A stretch of 64,000 bases of DNA, taken from contig NZ_JFJY01000006.1 in the NCBI RefSeq assembly GCF_002115785.1, forward strand, positions 124,001 through 188,000, given 5' to 3'. Position numbers and translations under genes: made by a program. Of the stretch, positions 1 to 9,702 are shown piece by piece; positions within the stretch are counted from its first letter, which is position 1, and every line of letters starts with the position of its first letter. The notes under the pieces are model-generated. The model was not told where the DNA came from, made no database searches, and saw only the letters and a list, made by a program, of their open reading frames with translations. The stretch is from Thalassospira sp. MCCC 1A03138. GTDB lineage: Bacteria > Pseudomonadota > Alphaproteobacteria > Rhodospirillales > Thalassospiraceae.

Positions 1-96
1 GGGAAGCAGGGGAATATCGCTTTGGCCCTGAATACGTCTTTCCGCATTCCACGCGGTAACACCGTGCCTTAACAGGGCAAAATGAAAGATGCTCAT
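1..96 (-). CDS. Histidine phosphatase (phosphoglycerate mutase-like), 5' part only
   Basis: The complement of bases 96 to 1 reads 32 codons from an ATG. Residues 9-19 read LRHGVTAWNAE, followed by a basic IQGQSD segment. This is the RHG phosphohistidine motif and following helix of the histidine phosphatase (phosphoglycerate mutase-like) superfamily. The catalytic His is in RHG. The ATG overlaps the TGA of the upstream glycosyltransferase as ATGA, so the two are probably translationally coupled. The rest lies outside the window, so the substrate (phosphoglycerate, cobalamin or sugar phosphate) cannot be judged. The family call is firm; the function is open. Confidence 0.75.
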   Translation of the reverse strand, partial: MSIFHFALLRHGVTAWNAERRIQGQSDIPLLP

Positions 97-1241
97 CCCT
101 GTTTCCATTTCCCGTGACTTTCCATCACATCATGCAGGACAGTACCGAGCTTTTCGGCCGCCGCGGTTATTGTGTGCATCTGTTCTGCTTTTTGCGCGGC
201 CGACTGCCCGATATCGCGCAATATGCTGTACCGATCCGATGCCAAGCATTCGGCAAGTTTGTCGGTAAAGGCATCAACATCCCCAACTGGCACCAACCAT
301 CCGGTTTTGCAATCAGCTACAATACCCGAAACACCGCCACAGTCGCCTGCCAGAACAGGTAATGCTGCCGCCTGTGCTTCAAGTAGTGCCATACCATAGG
401 CCTCGTTGATCGCCGGCCAGACAAACATGTCAGATCGCGCCAAAAGAATGCGCGTATGATCGGCATCGCAAAGACCGGCGAAATCAAGTTGATCATATTT
501 GATTGCGTGGCGTTCAAAGGCTGCCTCGACATCCGCGCGTGCGGGACCATCTCCGATCACCGTAAGATGCCAGTTCGTCACATTCCGCGCATTGAGCCAG
601 CCGAGTGCGTTTGCCAGCAATTCGTAGGATTTCAGCTTGTCGCCCGGTCGCATCATGGCGGTTGTTACCAACTGAACCGGTTTATCCGGATCAATTTGGC
701 CGCGATCAGCAGCATGCCAGTTTTTAGTATGGGTAAAGGGTGGCAGATAATGCAACCGGTCGTGAGCACATATCGTCGCAAGACATTCCATATCCGCATG
801 ATTAAGTGAAAACACCGCACTGGCACATCGCAAGGCATGTTCAACGGCTGTGTGGCTTTGCGCCCAGGGGCCGGTTGCGCGTTTGGGGGCAAAGGATGCC
901 TCGGCCACGACATAGGGAATGCCAAGGACATTCGCGATCACCGGGCCAATCCAGTCCGGGGCCTTGTAATATAGATGATAGGTAAACCAGATATCAGGGC
1001 GCTTGCGTTTGCCGTTCTGATATTGCAGCAATAGCCGCGCGGTCAGCTTTGACGCCAGTTCGGCAATTTGCGCCTGACGCAGGATATTGCCATCGCCAAC
1101 CCGGCTGCGCAGGCGCGATGCGATATCAACTTTATGTCCGGCTTGCGAAAGCGCGTCACACAGAAGGCGCGCCATCAGGCGATCCCCGGATGGTATCGGA
1201 TGATCAATCGGCTTTAACGGTGCATAAAAGGCAATCTGCAA
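93..1241 (-). CDS. Glycosyltransferase family 4 (GT-B)
   Basis: A 382-residue GT-B enzyme expected to transfer a sugar from an NDP-sugar to a glycan acceptor at the cytoplasmic face of the membrane. The N-terminal half has the usual opening of GT4 proteins, with a glycine/serine turn (IPSGDRLMARLL) near residue 17. The C-terminal donor domain carries VIGDGP near residue 229 and the EX7E motif as NEAYGMALLEA, with glutamates at about 280 and 288, then a glycine-rich GDCGGVSGIV loop. It is the third gene of a tight minus-strand set: 12 bp separate it from the upstream GT4 gene, and its stop overlaps the phosphatase start. Donor and acceptor are not deducible. Confidence 0.85.
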   Translation of the reverse strand: MQIAFYAPLKPIDHPIPSGDRLMARLLCDALSQAGHKVDIASRLRSRVGDGNILRQAQIAELASKLTARLLLQYQNGKRKRPDIWFTYHLYYKAPDWIGPVIANVLGIPYVVAEASFAPKRATGPWAQSHTAVEHALRCASAVFSLNHADMECLATICAHDRLHYLPPFTHTKNWHAADRGQIDPDKPVQLVTTAMMRPGDKLKSYELLANALGWLNARNVTNWHLTVIGDGPARADVEAAFERHAIKYDQLDFAGLCDADHTRILLARSDMFVWPAINEAYGMALLEAQAAALPVLAGDCGGVSGIVADCKTGWLVPVGDVDAFTDKLAECLASDRYSILRDIGQSAAQKAEQMHTITAAAEKLGTVLHDVMESHGKWKQG

Positions 1242-1253
1242 GTTTGCCGTCCC

Positions 1254-2522
1254 CTACTCCGCTGCCGGTTGTTCCATGGCAGTCCCAACTACCGGTGCAT
1301 CAACACCAAAGCGATGTGCCAGTTCCTTCATGCCGGTATAAAATGAGAAATCCCGTCGAACGATTTCGTTGCCCTTGTGCCCCATCTGATCGCGCAACGC
1401 CGGATCGACAATCAGGTCCGCCATTGCCAAGGACAATGATTTGGGATCACGTTCGGGAACAAGTTTGCCGTTAAGGCCATCGGTAATCAGTTCCGGAATG
1501 GCGGAAATTGCCGTTGAAACCGCAGCCAGACCGCAAAGCTGTGCTTCCATCAGGACGTTTGGTAATCCGTCACGATCACCGTCCTGTTCCACCCGGCTTG
1601 CCAGAACGAACAGATCGGCGGACTGACAGGCCGCAATCACTTCTTTCTGGTCACGCGGCCCCTGCCAGTCACAATGATCGGAAATTCCAAGATCGGTCGC
1701 GAGCGATTTGTATTTATCGCCATTGCCACCACCAATATGAACAAACCGCCAATGCAGATCCTTGGGTAAATCAGCAAGTGCACGCAGAAGATCGTCATAA
1801 CCCTTTTTCCCGACCAGCCGACCAACCGACAGAATCGTTACCGGATGATCAGGATCCCGGCCGTCACGGGGCATCCGGTCCGGCAAATCTTCGGGGAAAC
1901 GGGAAAAATCAAGGCCGTGATAAAGCAAATTCACTTTGGCCGGTTCATCGGCAAGCTTTTGCAGATGATCGACATTGGCCTTCGTGCAGGTCACCAGCCA
2001 ATCCATATCGGCCAGCTTTTCACGCATGTCCCAATCTTCGCTGGTGTAGATATCCTTGGCATGCGCCGAACAACACCATGGAAGACCGCGAACTATCGCG
2101 GCATATCGCGCAACCGATGCCGGGGTGTGCAGGAAATGCGCATAGATGCGTGTGATATCGTTCGGCAGCTCCGACGCCATTACCAATGCCTGGGCGAAAC
2201 GACGGGCACGGTTCGGCGTGCGATCCCGACGATAGTCCTGCCACCAGATGTTTCTGGCACGACGATATCCCGGCATTTTGCGCGCCTTTAACCAGCCGCG
2301 AAACACGCGCATCGGTTCCTGATAAACATATTCTGGCAGGTAATCGATTTCAGCCATGATCCGTTCGTGAATCGGATGGCGTTTTTTATCGGTCGGATGA
2401 CGCAGGGATACAATGCGATAAGGAATACCTGCCTGCTGAATACCGAGTATTTCCTGGGCAATAAAGGTTTCCGACAATCGTGGATATCCTTTCACCACGA
2501 TTGCAAGCTTGTCGCATGTCAT
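1254..2522 (-). CDS. Glycosyltransferase family 4, colanic-acid type
   Basis: A 422-residue GT-B glycosyltransferase. The start MTCDKLAIVVKGYPRLSETF matches the KGYPRxSETFI opening seen in exopolysaccharide GT4 enzymes of the WcaL/EpsD type. The donor domain has the VGRLVGKKGYDDLL motif near residue 230 and ends in DGDRDGLPNVLMEAQ. Here the first acid of the EX7E motif is Asp, as is common in this subfamily. It lies 21 bp downstream of the COG4671-like glycosyltransferase and 12 bp upstream of a second GT4, so the three probably act on one glycan or glycolipid. Specificity is unknown. Confidence 0.85.
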   Translation of the reverse strand: MTCDKLAIVVKGYPRLSETFIAQEILGIQQAGIPYRIVSLRHPTDKKRHPIHERIMAEIDYLPEYVYQEPMRVFRGWLKARKMPGYRRARNIWWQDYRRDRTPNRARRFAQALVMASELPNDITRIYAHFLHTPASVARYAAIVRGLPWCCSAHAKDIYTSEDWDMREKLADMDWLVTCTKANVDHLQKLADEPAKVNLLYHGLDFSRFPEDLPDRMPRDGRDPDHPVTILSVGRLVGKKGYDDLLRALADLPKDLHWRFVHIGGGNGDKYKSLATDLGISDHCDWQGPRDQKEVIAACQSADLFVLASRVEQDGDRDGLPNVLMEAQLCGLAAVSTAISAIPELITDGLNGKLVPERDPKSLSLAMADLIVDPALRDQMGHKGNEIVRRDFSFYTGMKELAHRFGVDAPVVGTAMEQPAAE

Positions 2523-2543
2523 CTGTTGTTATCCCGGAAAATC

Positions 2544-3746
2544 TTACTCGGCAGCAAGCTGCGGCGGCAGCCAGCGTTCAACCTGATCGCCAACACTATC
2601 AAGGCCGCCCATCAGGTTTGGCACGGTCACATGCGACGGCTTTGGCTGATCAATCAGACTGCGAAGGGCCTCGGCCATTTGCATCGGCGGACGACCACCG
2701 TCCTCGGTCAGCATCTTGACCAGACCAAGCTTTTCGGCCGCCGACGCACGAACATATTGTTCAAGCCGCGGAACGGTTCGCGGCACAATGATTGCGGGTT
2801 TGTCAAAAGACAGAATTTCGCAGAAGGTATTGTATCCGCCCATCGCGATCACGCCAGCGGACCGATCCATCAACATTTCAACATTGGCATCAAAGGTGAT
2901 GACCGAGAGTTTATCGATCTTTTCGGCGCGTTCCATGAACGCCTGCTGATCATTTGGTGCCATGAACGGGCCCAGCACAACAAGCGACGGAACCGGAATG
3001 TCAGGATCGGCTTCATAGGCACTGATCACCCAATCGACCAGATTAACCCCATCACCACCGCCACCGGTGGTGACAAGGTAATAGGGTTCCTCAAGACCAA
3101 GCGCGCCATGTTCCGGGGTTGGTTTGCGGGTGGCTGTGCGCGGCAGATAGCCGGTATAGGTCATTTTTTCTTCGACACCCGGTGGCAAATCAATACCTTC
3201 AAGCGGATTGCAGATGTCCTTGAGGCCATAGACCCAGATTTCGTCGTAAAGATCGGCAAGGGCCGGAACGCATTTTTTGCGGTCCCATTCTTCGCGCAGA
3301 TTAACCGGGTCATCCATCACATCGCGCAAGCCCATGACAAGGCGCGTACGGCGATGGCGAAGCATTTGAAGTGTCGATTCAACTTCGCCACGCAAACCAA
3401 GCGGTTCCTTGTCGACGATGAACAGATCAGGGTTAAATACGTCGGCGGTATGCTGAATGATGGATTCACGCATCGCCAAGGTCTGATCGACATCAATGTT
3501 CAGATTAAGTGACGTGTATTCACCATTCGAGAGCTTGATCACGCCCGGAATGCGCACAAAGTCGACTCGTGAACGGAATTCGAAACTGCCAATGATCGGC
3601 GATCCAGAAAGGATCAGCACAGATACATCGTCCCGACGCGAAACAAGCGCATGCGCAATGGTTCGGCAGCGGCGCAGATGGCCCAAGCCGAATGTATCGT
3701 GGCTATAGATCAGAACACGATAGCCGGTATTCCCCACGATCGACAT
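2544..3746 (-). CDS. Predicted GT-B glycosyltransferase (COG4671/GT28-like)
   Basis: A 400-residue protein of the 'predicted glycosyl transferase' type related to GT28/MGT enzymes. The N-terminus YRVLIYSHDTFGLGHLRRC carries the GHxxR motif of MurG-like enzymes. The C-terminal half has VTTGGGGDG near residue 228 and the IAMGGYNTFCEIL donor loop near residue 307, followed by PRLEQ. It is the first gene of the minus-strand set running towards the left edge. The 126-bp gap to the upstream nuclease gene suggests its own promoter. Substrate unknown; the family call rests on these motifs. Confidence 0.75.
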   Translation of the reverse strand: MSIVGNTGYRVLIYSHDTFGLGHLRRCRTIAHALVSRRDDVSVLILSGSPIIGSFEFRSRVDFVRIPGVIKLSNGEYTSLNLNIDVDQTLAMRESIIQHTADVFNPDLFIVDKEPLGLRGEVESTLQMLRHRRTRLVMGLRDVMDDPVNLREEWDRKKCVPALADLYDEIWVYGLKDICNPLEGIDLPPGVEEKMTYTGYLPRTATRKPTPEHGALGLEEPYYLVTTGGGGDGVNLVDWVISAYEADPDIPVPSLVVLGPFMAPNDQQAFMERAEKIDKLSVITFDANVEMLMDRSAGVIAMGGYNTFCEILSFDKPAIIVPRTVPRLEQYVRASAAEKLGLVKMLTEDGGRPPMQMAEALRSLIDQPKPSHVTVPNLMGGLDSVGDQVERWLPPQLAAE

Positions 3747-3811
3747 ATATCCGCCCGCTCTCGTAGTGTCCTTCGATACCTTCTCAACCTGATATAAGGT
3801 GACACGATATC

Positions 3812-3864
3812 GCCCGTTGGCAAGTATTTCCGTATTTTACGGTATTTAAAACCTGCCATCGGGC
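3812..3864. repeat. Imperfect inverted repeat in the glycosyltransferase promoter gap
   Basis: GCCCGTTGGCA at 3812-3822 pairs with TGCCATCGGGC at 3854-3864 with one mismatch. Nested inside is CCGTATTTTACGG at 3830-3842. It sits between the beta-CASP nuclease stop (3873) and the first glycosyltransferase start (3746). No T-run follows on either strand, so it is not a typical intrinsic terminator; an RNA hairpin or operator is possible. Confidence 0.35.
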
Positions 3865-3872
3865 TATTGCTC

Positions 3873-5453
3873 TCATGCCGATGCGATATCTTGCAAGACT
3901 TTTTCGAGCAGGGCCTCGCGTTTTTCGTTGCTGTCGAGTGCGCGAAGTTTTTCCGAAAGCTCTGTAACACTATGGGCATAGCGGTTATGCCAGTCGTCCC
4001 GGGACATTTCGCCAGCCGACAGACGCGGTTTGAATTCGGCCTGTTTTGCCTGCCCGCGTTTGAGCATAACGGTGTCATCAAGCATCGGAAGGGCGATTTT
4101 GCTTTCTTCGATACCGGCATTAATCATCGCCTGCTGCAAACCGGCACGTGCGCCATCTTCACCATGGGTCAGGAAAATACGCCGCGATACCGGCATACGT
4201 TCTTTTGTCCAGCGCAGAAGCATGTCCTGATCGGCATGACCGGAATAGATATCAAGCGTTCTGATCCGGGCACGGACATCAATCTCGTCACCGTGAATGC
4301 GGACATGTTTTTCCCCGCCCTGCAACACGCGACCGAGCGAGCCCGCAGCCTGGAAACCAACCATCAGAACCGTGGATTCCGGCCGCCAAAGATTGTTTTT
4401 CAAATGATAACGAATACGCCCGGCATCGCACATGCCGCTTGCAGATAAAATGATTGCCCCGCTTTTGACCCGCGCCAGTTGCATGCTTGCTTCGACATCC
4501 GGTACCATATGGAAATTCGGATGCGCCAAGGCACGCGCATCCTCATGAGAAAGATGTTTTGCAAACACCTCGGTCGCGCGCTGTGCGAGCGGACTATCGA
4601 CAAAAACATCCGCCTTGGGCAGCTTTCCACGGTTAAACAGGGCTGCCAGATCGACCAGCAATTCCTGCGTTCGAGCAACAGCAAAGCTTGGTATGACAAG
4701 GTTGCCGCCAGCCTGAATGGCAGCGCGAACTTCCACGGCAAGCATTTCACGACGTTCGGCGTCGCCGACTTCAGGTCGGTTACGATCACCATAGGTCGAT
4801 TCAACAAACAGATAATCGATGTTTTTCGGGCCTTCGGGGGCATCGTTAAACACCGCCTCTCCCGTGCCGATATCACCTGAAAACAGCAACCGCAAGGTGC
4901 GCGGTTCGCCGTCCGGTGCCTCGTCATCCACTTCGACCTCGATCGAGGCCGATCCCAAAAGATGCCCTGCATCCCAGTAGCGTGCCCGCAAACCTGGTAA
5001 AACTTCGCGCCATTCATGATAGTCGACAGGCTGCAAACGTTTGAGGGTCTTTTCCGCGTCTTCGCGGGTATAGATCGGGGTGACTTCCGGGCGGCCACGC
5101 CGAACATTGCGGCGATTAAGACGTTCGACCTCGGTTTCCTGAATATAGCCGGAATCAGGCAGCATGTAGGTCAGAAGATCGCAGGTGGGTTCGGTCGCGT
5201 AGATCGGCCCGTTAAAACCGGACTTCACCAGTTTGGGAAGCAACCCGGAATGATCAATATGCGCATGGGTCAGAAGCACGCCACGAATATCCGCAGCCTT
5301 GAACGGGAAAGCTCCATAGTTCAGTTCGCGAACCGTCTTACTGCCCTGAAACATGCCGCAATCGACAATGATATCGCCACCGTCGGTACGCAGCAGATAA
5401 CACGAACCGGTAACGCCACCCGCAGCCCCGCAAAAAGTAACTGATACAGTCAT
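3873..5453 (-). CDS. Beta-CASP metallo-beta-lactamase RNA exonuclease
   Basis: A zinc-dependent nuclease-like protein of about 526 residues with metallo-beta-lactamase and beta-CASP domains, related to CPSF73/YSH1-type RNA processing enzymes. Motif 2 reads LLTHAHIDHSG (HxHxDH) near residue 62, a later GDIGTGE supplies the motif 4 aspartate, and SGMCDAGRIRYHL plus the C-terminal THGEDGAR supply beta-CASP histidines. A longer frame opens at 5489, but the ATG at 5453 is preferred: it has a GGAAAG-like ribosome site and gives the usual MTVSVTFCGAAGGVTGSC start, where the strand-1 beta-lactamase fold begins. No obvious operon partner. Bacterial members are thought to cleave RNA; the target here is unknown. 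Confidence 0.85.
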   Translation of the reverse strand: MTVSVTFCGAAGGVTGSCYLLRTDGGDIIVDCGMFQGSKTVRELNYGAFPFKAADIRGVLLTHAHIDHSGLLPKLVKSGFNGPIYATEPTCDLLTYMLPDSGYIQETEVERLNRRNVRRGRPEVTPIYTREDAEKTLKRLQPVDYHEWREVLPGLRARYWDAGHLLGSASIEVEVDDEAPDGEPRTLRLLFSGDIGTGEAVFNDAPEGPKNIDYLFVESTYGDRNRPEVGDAERREMLAVEVRAAIQAGGNLVIPSFAVARTQELLVDLAALFNRGKLPKADVFVDSPLAQRATEVFAKHLSHEDARALAHPNFHMVPDVEASMQLARVKSGAIILSASGMCDAGRIRYHLKNNLWRPESTVLMVGFQAAGSLGRVLQGGEKHVRIHGDEIDVRARIRTLDIYSGHADQDMLLRWTKERMPVSRRIFLTHGEDGARAGLQQAMINAGIEESKIALPMLDDTVMLKRGQAKQAEFKPRLSAGEMSRDDWHNRYAHSVTELSEKLRALDSNEKREALLEKVLQDIASA

Positions 5454-5529
5454 CTGCTTTCCACCCTTAATCCGTTGTTTGTTATACATCAGCGAAAAAA
5501 GGCAGCAAATCCATGATCTGGATCAGTTT

Positions 5530-6834
5530 TTAAAACGCCTGCAAACCACCGAAGGGCAAATAAAGCACGCCATCACCCTTTTTAACCTGTCCGCAATCCT
5601 CGACGATTTCAATAAGGCCTTCTGCCCACACCATCGAGGATAACATACCGGAACTTGCCGAATGATAAGGCATGGCAAGCCATTGACCATCATCATCCTG
5701 CACAAGACGGGCGCGCAACCATTCACGGCGCCCGGTACCTCGCCTGAAATCAAATCCGGCGATTGCGGGCAATCGCACGGGGGCACAAACCTGATCAGCA
5801 GCCCCCATCATATGCAAAAGCAATGGCACGGCATAAAGCAGGCCTGACACCATCACCGAAACAGGATTGCCAGGCAAACCAATAACCACACAATCCCCGA
5901 TACGGCCTCGCATCAAGGGCTTTCCGGGTTTGATTGCCAGTTTCCACGCCTGAATTTCGCCAAGGCTATCCACGACAGGTTTAAGCAGATCGGCCTTGCC
6001 AACCGAAACCCCACCCGACGTCATGATGACATCATGGGTTTGAGCAGCATCCTTCAAGGCCGTTTTCAGGACGTCGAAATCATCAGCCAGAAGACCGACA
6101 TCGGTTACCCTGCACCCGCAAGCGCGCAGCATACCGATCATGGCAAACCGGTTGGAATCGTAAACGCCACCGGCTGGAAGTGGATCGCCCGGCTTTGCCA
6201 GTTCATCCCCGGTCGAGAAAACGGCAACTGATAATGGTCTGGAAACCGGCAGGGACTGATACCCCTGCCCGGCCGCCACTGCGATATCCTGTGGGCGTAG
6301 ACGTTTACCGGCTGGCAGGACAACCATACCGGCTGCAACATCTTCACCGCGCCGACGGATATGTTGATGCAGACGGGTTTTGGCGATCACGTCCTGCGGG
6401 ATGGTCAAAAGCGTTTCATCGGCATTGGCCGCGATATTTTCCTGAATGATGATGCAATCCGCACCATCAGGAATGGAGGCCCCTGTCGCAATGCGGATTG
6501 CCTGCCCGCGCGGGATTTCTCTGGCAAAAGGATGACCTGCCAGTGATACGCCGCCCACAATGATTTGTGCATCCGACGCCCCGACAAATTCCTGCAAATC
6601 GGCATGACAAAATGCATATCCGTCCATCGCCGAATTATCAGCAGACGGAATATCGACCCTGGCAACGATATCCTTGCGCAGGATTGCGCCATAACAATCA
6701 GAAAGTGGTGCCTCAATCACCGGGGCGCGAACAGCCACGTCGTTAAACGCAATACGCAGTGCATCTTCCAACCGGGTCAGGCCCGGTTGATGGCAAAGGT
6801 CGGTCTTGGCAGGATTTTTTTGCGACGTGGTCAT
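5530..6834 (-). CDS. moeA: Molybdopterin molybdotransferase MoeA
   Basis: A 434-residue MoeA that inserts molybdate into adenylylated molybdopterin to finish Mo cofactor. The family signatures are present: PSADNSAMDGYAF near residue 64, GASIPDGADCIIIQE near 128, a DSNRFAM segment near 228, MTSGGVSVGKADL near 271 and KPGKPLMRG then GLPGNPVSV near 300-320. Length is normal for MoeA. It follows the Fe(III)-type permease by 63 bp on the same strand and could be read through from it, though no functional link is known. No other molybdenum cofactor genes are present here. Confidence 0.93.
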   Translation of the reverse strand: MTTSQKNPAKTDLCHQPGLTRLEDALRIAFNDVAVRAPVIEAPLSDCYGAILRKDIVARVDIPSADNSAMDGYAFCHADLQEFVGASDAQIIVGGVSLAGHPFAREIPRGQAIRIATGASIPDGADCIIIQENIAANADETLLTIPQDVIAKTRLHQHIRRRGEDVAAGMVVLPAGKRLRPQDIAVAAGQGYQSLPVSRPLSVAVFSTGDELAKPGDPLPAGGVYDSNRFAMIGMLRACGCRVTDVGLLADDFDVLKTALKDAAQTHDVIMTSGGVSVGKADLLKPVVDSLGEIQAWKLAIKPGKPLMRGRIGDCVVIGLPGNPVSVMVSGLLYAVPLLLHMMGAADQVCAPVRLPAIAGFDFRRGTGRREWLRARLVQDDDGQWLAMPYHSASSGMLSSMVWAEGLIEIVEDCGQVKKGDGVLYLPFGGLQAF

Positions 6835-6897
6835 CGGCAGCCTGTCGAATTTATCGGGATCATATAGCAGCGATAGTGGTCCGCCGGAACAGGAACG

Positions 6898-8667
6898 TCA
6901 ATGGGGCGAAGATGCACTGCCATGCCCGGGGCGGGACCGAGAAATTGCACGGCTGAGCATAACCACCGGCACGACGCCGACAATGACGATGGTCAAGGCA
7001 CCAAGGGCTGCCTGCTCAATCATTTCGTCCTTGGCGAACTGATAGACATGCGTTGCCAGCGTTTCAAAATTGAACGGCCGCAGGATCAGTGTCGCCGGAA
7101 GTTCTTTCATCGCATCAACAAAGACCAGAACCGCGGCGGCAAGAATACCGCCACGCACCATCGGGAAATGAATACGTTTCAACGTGCCCCACGGGCTTTC
7201 CCCCAATGTCCGGGCGGCGTCATCCATACTTGGCCGGACCTTGCCAAGGGCGGCCTCGATCGAACCATAAGAAACAGCCATAAACCGCACGGCATAGGCA
7301 AACACGATGGCAAAGACCGTACCGCTTAGAAGCAGACCGGTTGAAATCCCGAATGTTTCGCGCATCACGGCGTCAACAGCATTATCAAACCTTGCGAATG
7401 GAATCAGAACCCCGATTGCAAGAACTGCCCCCGGCACGGCATAGCCAACCGACGCCATGCGGATACAGAACCGCAAAAGCGGCTGCGGGAAAAGCCGCAG
7501 GGCATATCCCAGAAACACAGCACATCCGACCGCAACAAAGGTCGCAAGACCAGCAACCAGAAGGCTGTTGCCCGCATATTCAAAGAAGTCCGATGTCCAG
7601 CTTTGGTCAAAATAGCCAACGGAGTAATAGATCAGCACCAGCGACGGGATCACGAAACCCAGCACAATCGGCAGAACACAAACCGCCAGTGCAAAGAACT
7701 TGGCGACCGGGCCAAGCTCGTAGCCCGGTAATTCCTGAAAACGATTGGTTGTGTCGTGGAAGCGCTGGCGACGACGCGAATAGCGTTCGGCCACGATCAG
7801 GAGCATCACAACCGCAAGCATGGTCAGCGCAATCTGCGCCGCCCCACCGGCATTTCCCATACCAAGCCAGACATTGAAGATACCGGCGGTCAGGGTATGA
7901 ACCGCAAAGAAATCGATGGTACCGAAATCATTCAGCGTTTCCATCAACGCAATGACCACCCCAACCACGATGGCAGGCCGCGCCAATGGCAAGGCAACGG
8001 TCACAAACGAATTCCACGCCGAACGCCCAAGAACGCGCGCAGCTTCAAGGACACAGACCGATTGCGCCAAAAAGGCAGCCCGGGCCAGCATGTAAACATA
8101 AGGATACAGCGTCAGGCTGAGCACCAGAATTGCCCCCCCCTTGGTCCGGATATCAGGAAACCAGTAATCACGCGCTGTTTGCCAGCCGAAAATCTCGCGT
8201 AGAAGGCGCTGCAACGGACCGGCATATTCCAGAAGATCGGTGTACACATAGGCAACAATGTAGGCCGGAACGGCCATCGGAAGCAGCATCGCCCATTCAA
8301 AGAACCGTTTGCCCGGCAGACGGCACATCGTTACGACCCATGCCGCCGACACACCGATCAATGTTACACCAACACCGACGCCCAGCATCAGAATGCCGGT
8401 ATTTTTAAGGTATCGGGGCAACATGGTTGATGCCAGATGCGGCCAGATATTTTCGGTAGGGAACAGAGCCAGATAGACAACCGCAATCAACGGCGTCGCC
8501 ACAAGAAGCGCTATAATGAACGCCCCGGCCAACCAAAGACCTGATTGGCCGCGCGGCAACCACCGCATCGAGGTTCCAAGCGACTGTTCGCGCAACGGAT
8601 CAAGCGTTTCGGTCACAGCCGACGACCGGATATCGCGATCATCTTTGGTCTGACAGGAATTGTTCAC
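6898..8667 (-). CDS. Fe(III)-type ABC transporter permease, fused two-domain (FbpB/SfuB-like)
   Basis: A 589-residue inner membrane permease with about 12 hydrophobic segments, built of two homologous halves as in FbpB/SfuB. Each half carries a permease-to-ATPase coupling motif: EAARVLGRSAWNSF near residue 210 and DAARTLGESPWGTLKRI near residue 485. The start is GTG at 8667, 12 bp downstream of the binding protein stop, so the two form an operon. No ATP-binding subunit lies next to it or elsewhere in the window, so the ATPase must be encoded elsewhere. Ferric iron is inferred from the binding proteins. Confidence 0.88.
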   Translation of the reverse strand: MNNSCQTKDDRDIRSSAVTETLDPLREQSLGTSMRWLPRGQSGLWLAGAFIIALLVATPLIAVVYLALFPTENIWPHLASTMLPRYLKNTGILMLGVGVGVTLIGVSAAWVVTMCRLPGKRFFEWAMLLPMAVPAYIVAYVYTDLLEYAGPLQRLLREIFGWQTARDYWFPDIRTKGGAILVLSLTLYPYVYMLARAAFLAQSVCVLEAARVLGRSAWNSFVTVALPLARPAIVVGVVIALMETLNDFGTIDFFAVHTLTAGIFNVWLGMGNAGGAAQIALTMLAVVMLLIVAERYSRRRQRFHDTTNRFQELPGYELGPVAKFFALAVCVLPIVLGFVIPSLVLIYYSVGYFDQSWTSDFFEYAGNSLLVAGLATFVAVGCAVFLGYALRLFPQPLLRFCIRMASVGYAVPGAVLAIGVLIPFARFDNAVDAVMRETFGISTGLLLSGTVFAIVFAYAVRFMAVSYGSIEAALGKVRPSMDDAARTLGESPWGTLKRIHFPMVRGGILAAAVLVFVDAMKELPATLILRPFNFETLATHVYQFAKDEMIEQAALGALTIVIVGVVPVVMLSRAISRSRPGHGSASSPH

Positions 8668-8679
8668 GCGAAGAATGCC

Positions 8680-9702
8680 CTATTCGTTAAAGCCGACTTC
8701 GTCGATCAGACGAATGGCGGCGCCACGATTGTTGGCAACTTCGTTAAGCGGCAGCGTGTCGGATTTGAAAGTTCCCCAGGAACGGACCATTTCCGACCAT
8801 GCCACCCCCGGCTTGACCGGGTATTCAAAATTGACGTCAGCATACATATGCTGTGCTTCGTCCCCCGATAGGAATTCGACCAGCTTGATCGCATTTTCCT
8901 TGTTCGGTGCATTCTTGATCAGCGCAACGCCCGAAATATTCACATGCGTACCGCGGTCACCCTGATTGGGGAAAACAATCCGGACATCCTTGGCGGCATC
9001 GGCTTTGTTCGGATCATCAAGCATCTTGCCGTAATAATAGGAATTGCCGATTGCCAGATCACAAACACCCTGCGATACGGCCTCGATCTGGTCGATATCG
9101 GCCCCTTGCGGTTTGCGAGCAAGATTGTCTTTCAGTCCCTGAAGCCAGGTTTTTGTGTATTCCTCGCCATGATGGGCAATCATCGAGGCCACCAGTGCGA
9201 TATTGTAAACATGCATTCCAGAACGGACACAAATGCGTCCCTTCCATTCCGGATCGGCAAGTTCTTCGTATGTCGAAATGGCGTCGGGCTTCACACGATC
9301 AAGCGACGTATAAAGAACACGTGCACGAGTGGTCAGACCGACCCACAGATGGTCATGATCACGGAATTGTTCGGGGATATTGGCATCGATCACATCGCTT
9401 TGAAGCGGTGTTGCGATATCGGCATCAACAGCATCCTGGATGCGCCCGATATCAACCGTCAGCAAAAGATCGGCCGGACTGTTGCGGCCTTCATGTTTGA
9501 TACGCTCGACCAGACCGCTTTGCGAAAACAGCGTATTGACCCGGATGCCGGTTTCCTGAGTGAATTGTTTGAACATCGGTTCAATCAGGAAAGGCTGGCG
9601 AAGCGAATATACATTCACCTCCTCGGCAGCATTCGCTTGAAATGCCGTCAATCCGACCACCGCGCCCATAATGCCAAAGACCTTGTTGCGCAGTGAAGTC
9701 AT
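8680..9702 (-). CDS. Fe(III) ABC transporter periplasmic binding protein (FbpA-like), copy 1
   Basis: A 340-residue periplasmic protein with a signal peptide of about 25 residues ending QANA before AEEVNVYSLRQP. The YSLRQPFLIEP opening and the GNSYYYGKML motif near residue 220 match class C ferric-binding proteins, in which two adjacent tyrosines coordinate Fe(III). It lies 12 bp upstream of the permease. It is clearly paralogous over its full length to the next gene upstream, suggesting tandem duplication. A good ribosome site (AGGAG) precedes the ATG. Confidence 0.9.
   Translation of the reverse strand: MTSLRNKVFGIMGAVVGLTAFQANAAEEVNVYSLRQPFLIEPMFKQFTQETGIRVNTLFSQSGLVERIKHEGRNSPADLLLTVDIGRIQDAVDADIATPLQSDVIDANIPEQFRDHDHLWVGLTTRARVLYTSLDRVKPDAISTYEELADPEWKGRICVRSGMHVYNIALVASMIAHHGEEYTKTWLQGLKDNLARKPQGADIDQIEAVSQGVCDLAIGNSYYYGKMLDDPNKADAAKDVRIVFPNQGDRGTHVNISGVALIKNAPNKENAIKLVEFLSGDEAQHMYADVNFEYPVKPGVAWSEMVRSWGTFKSDTLPLNEVANNRGAAIRLIDEVGFNE

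Noticed and set aside
2367..3512. 381-residue plus-strand frame opposite two glycosyltransferase genes
   Set aside because: No domain or ribosome site; composition (many His, Gln, Arg) is typical of an antisense shadow.
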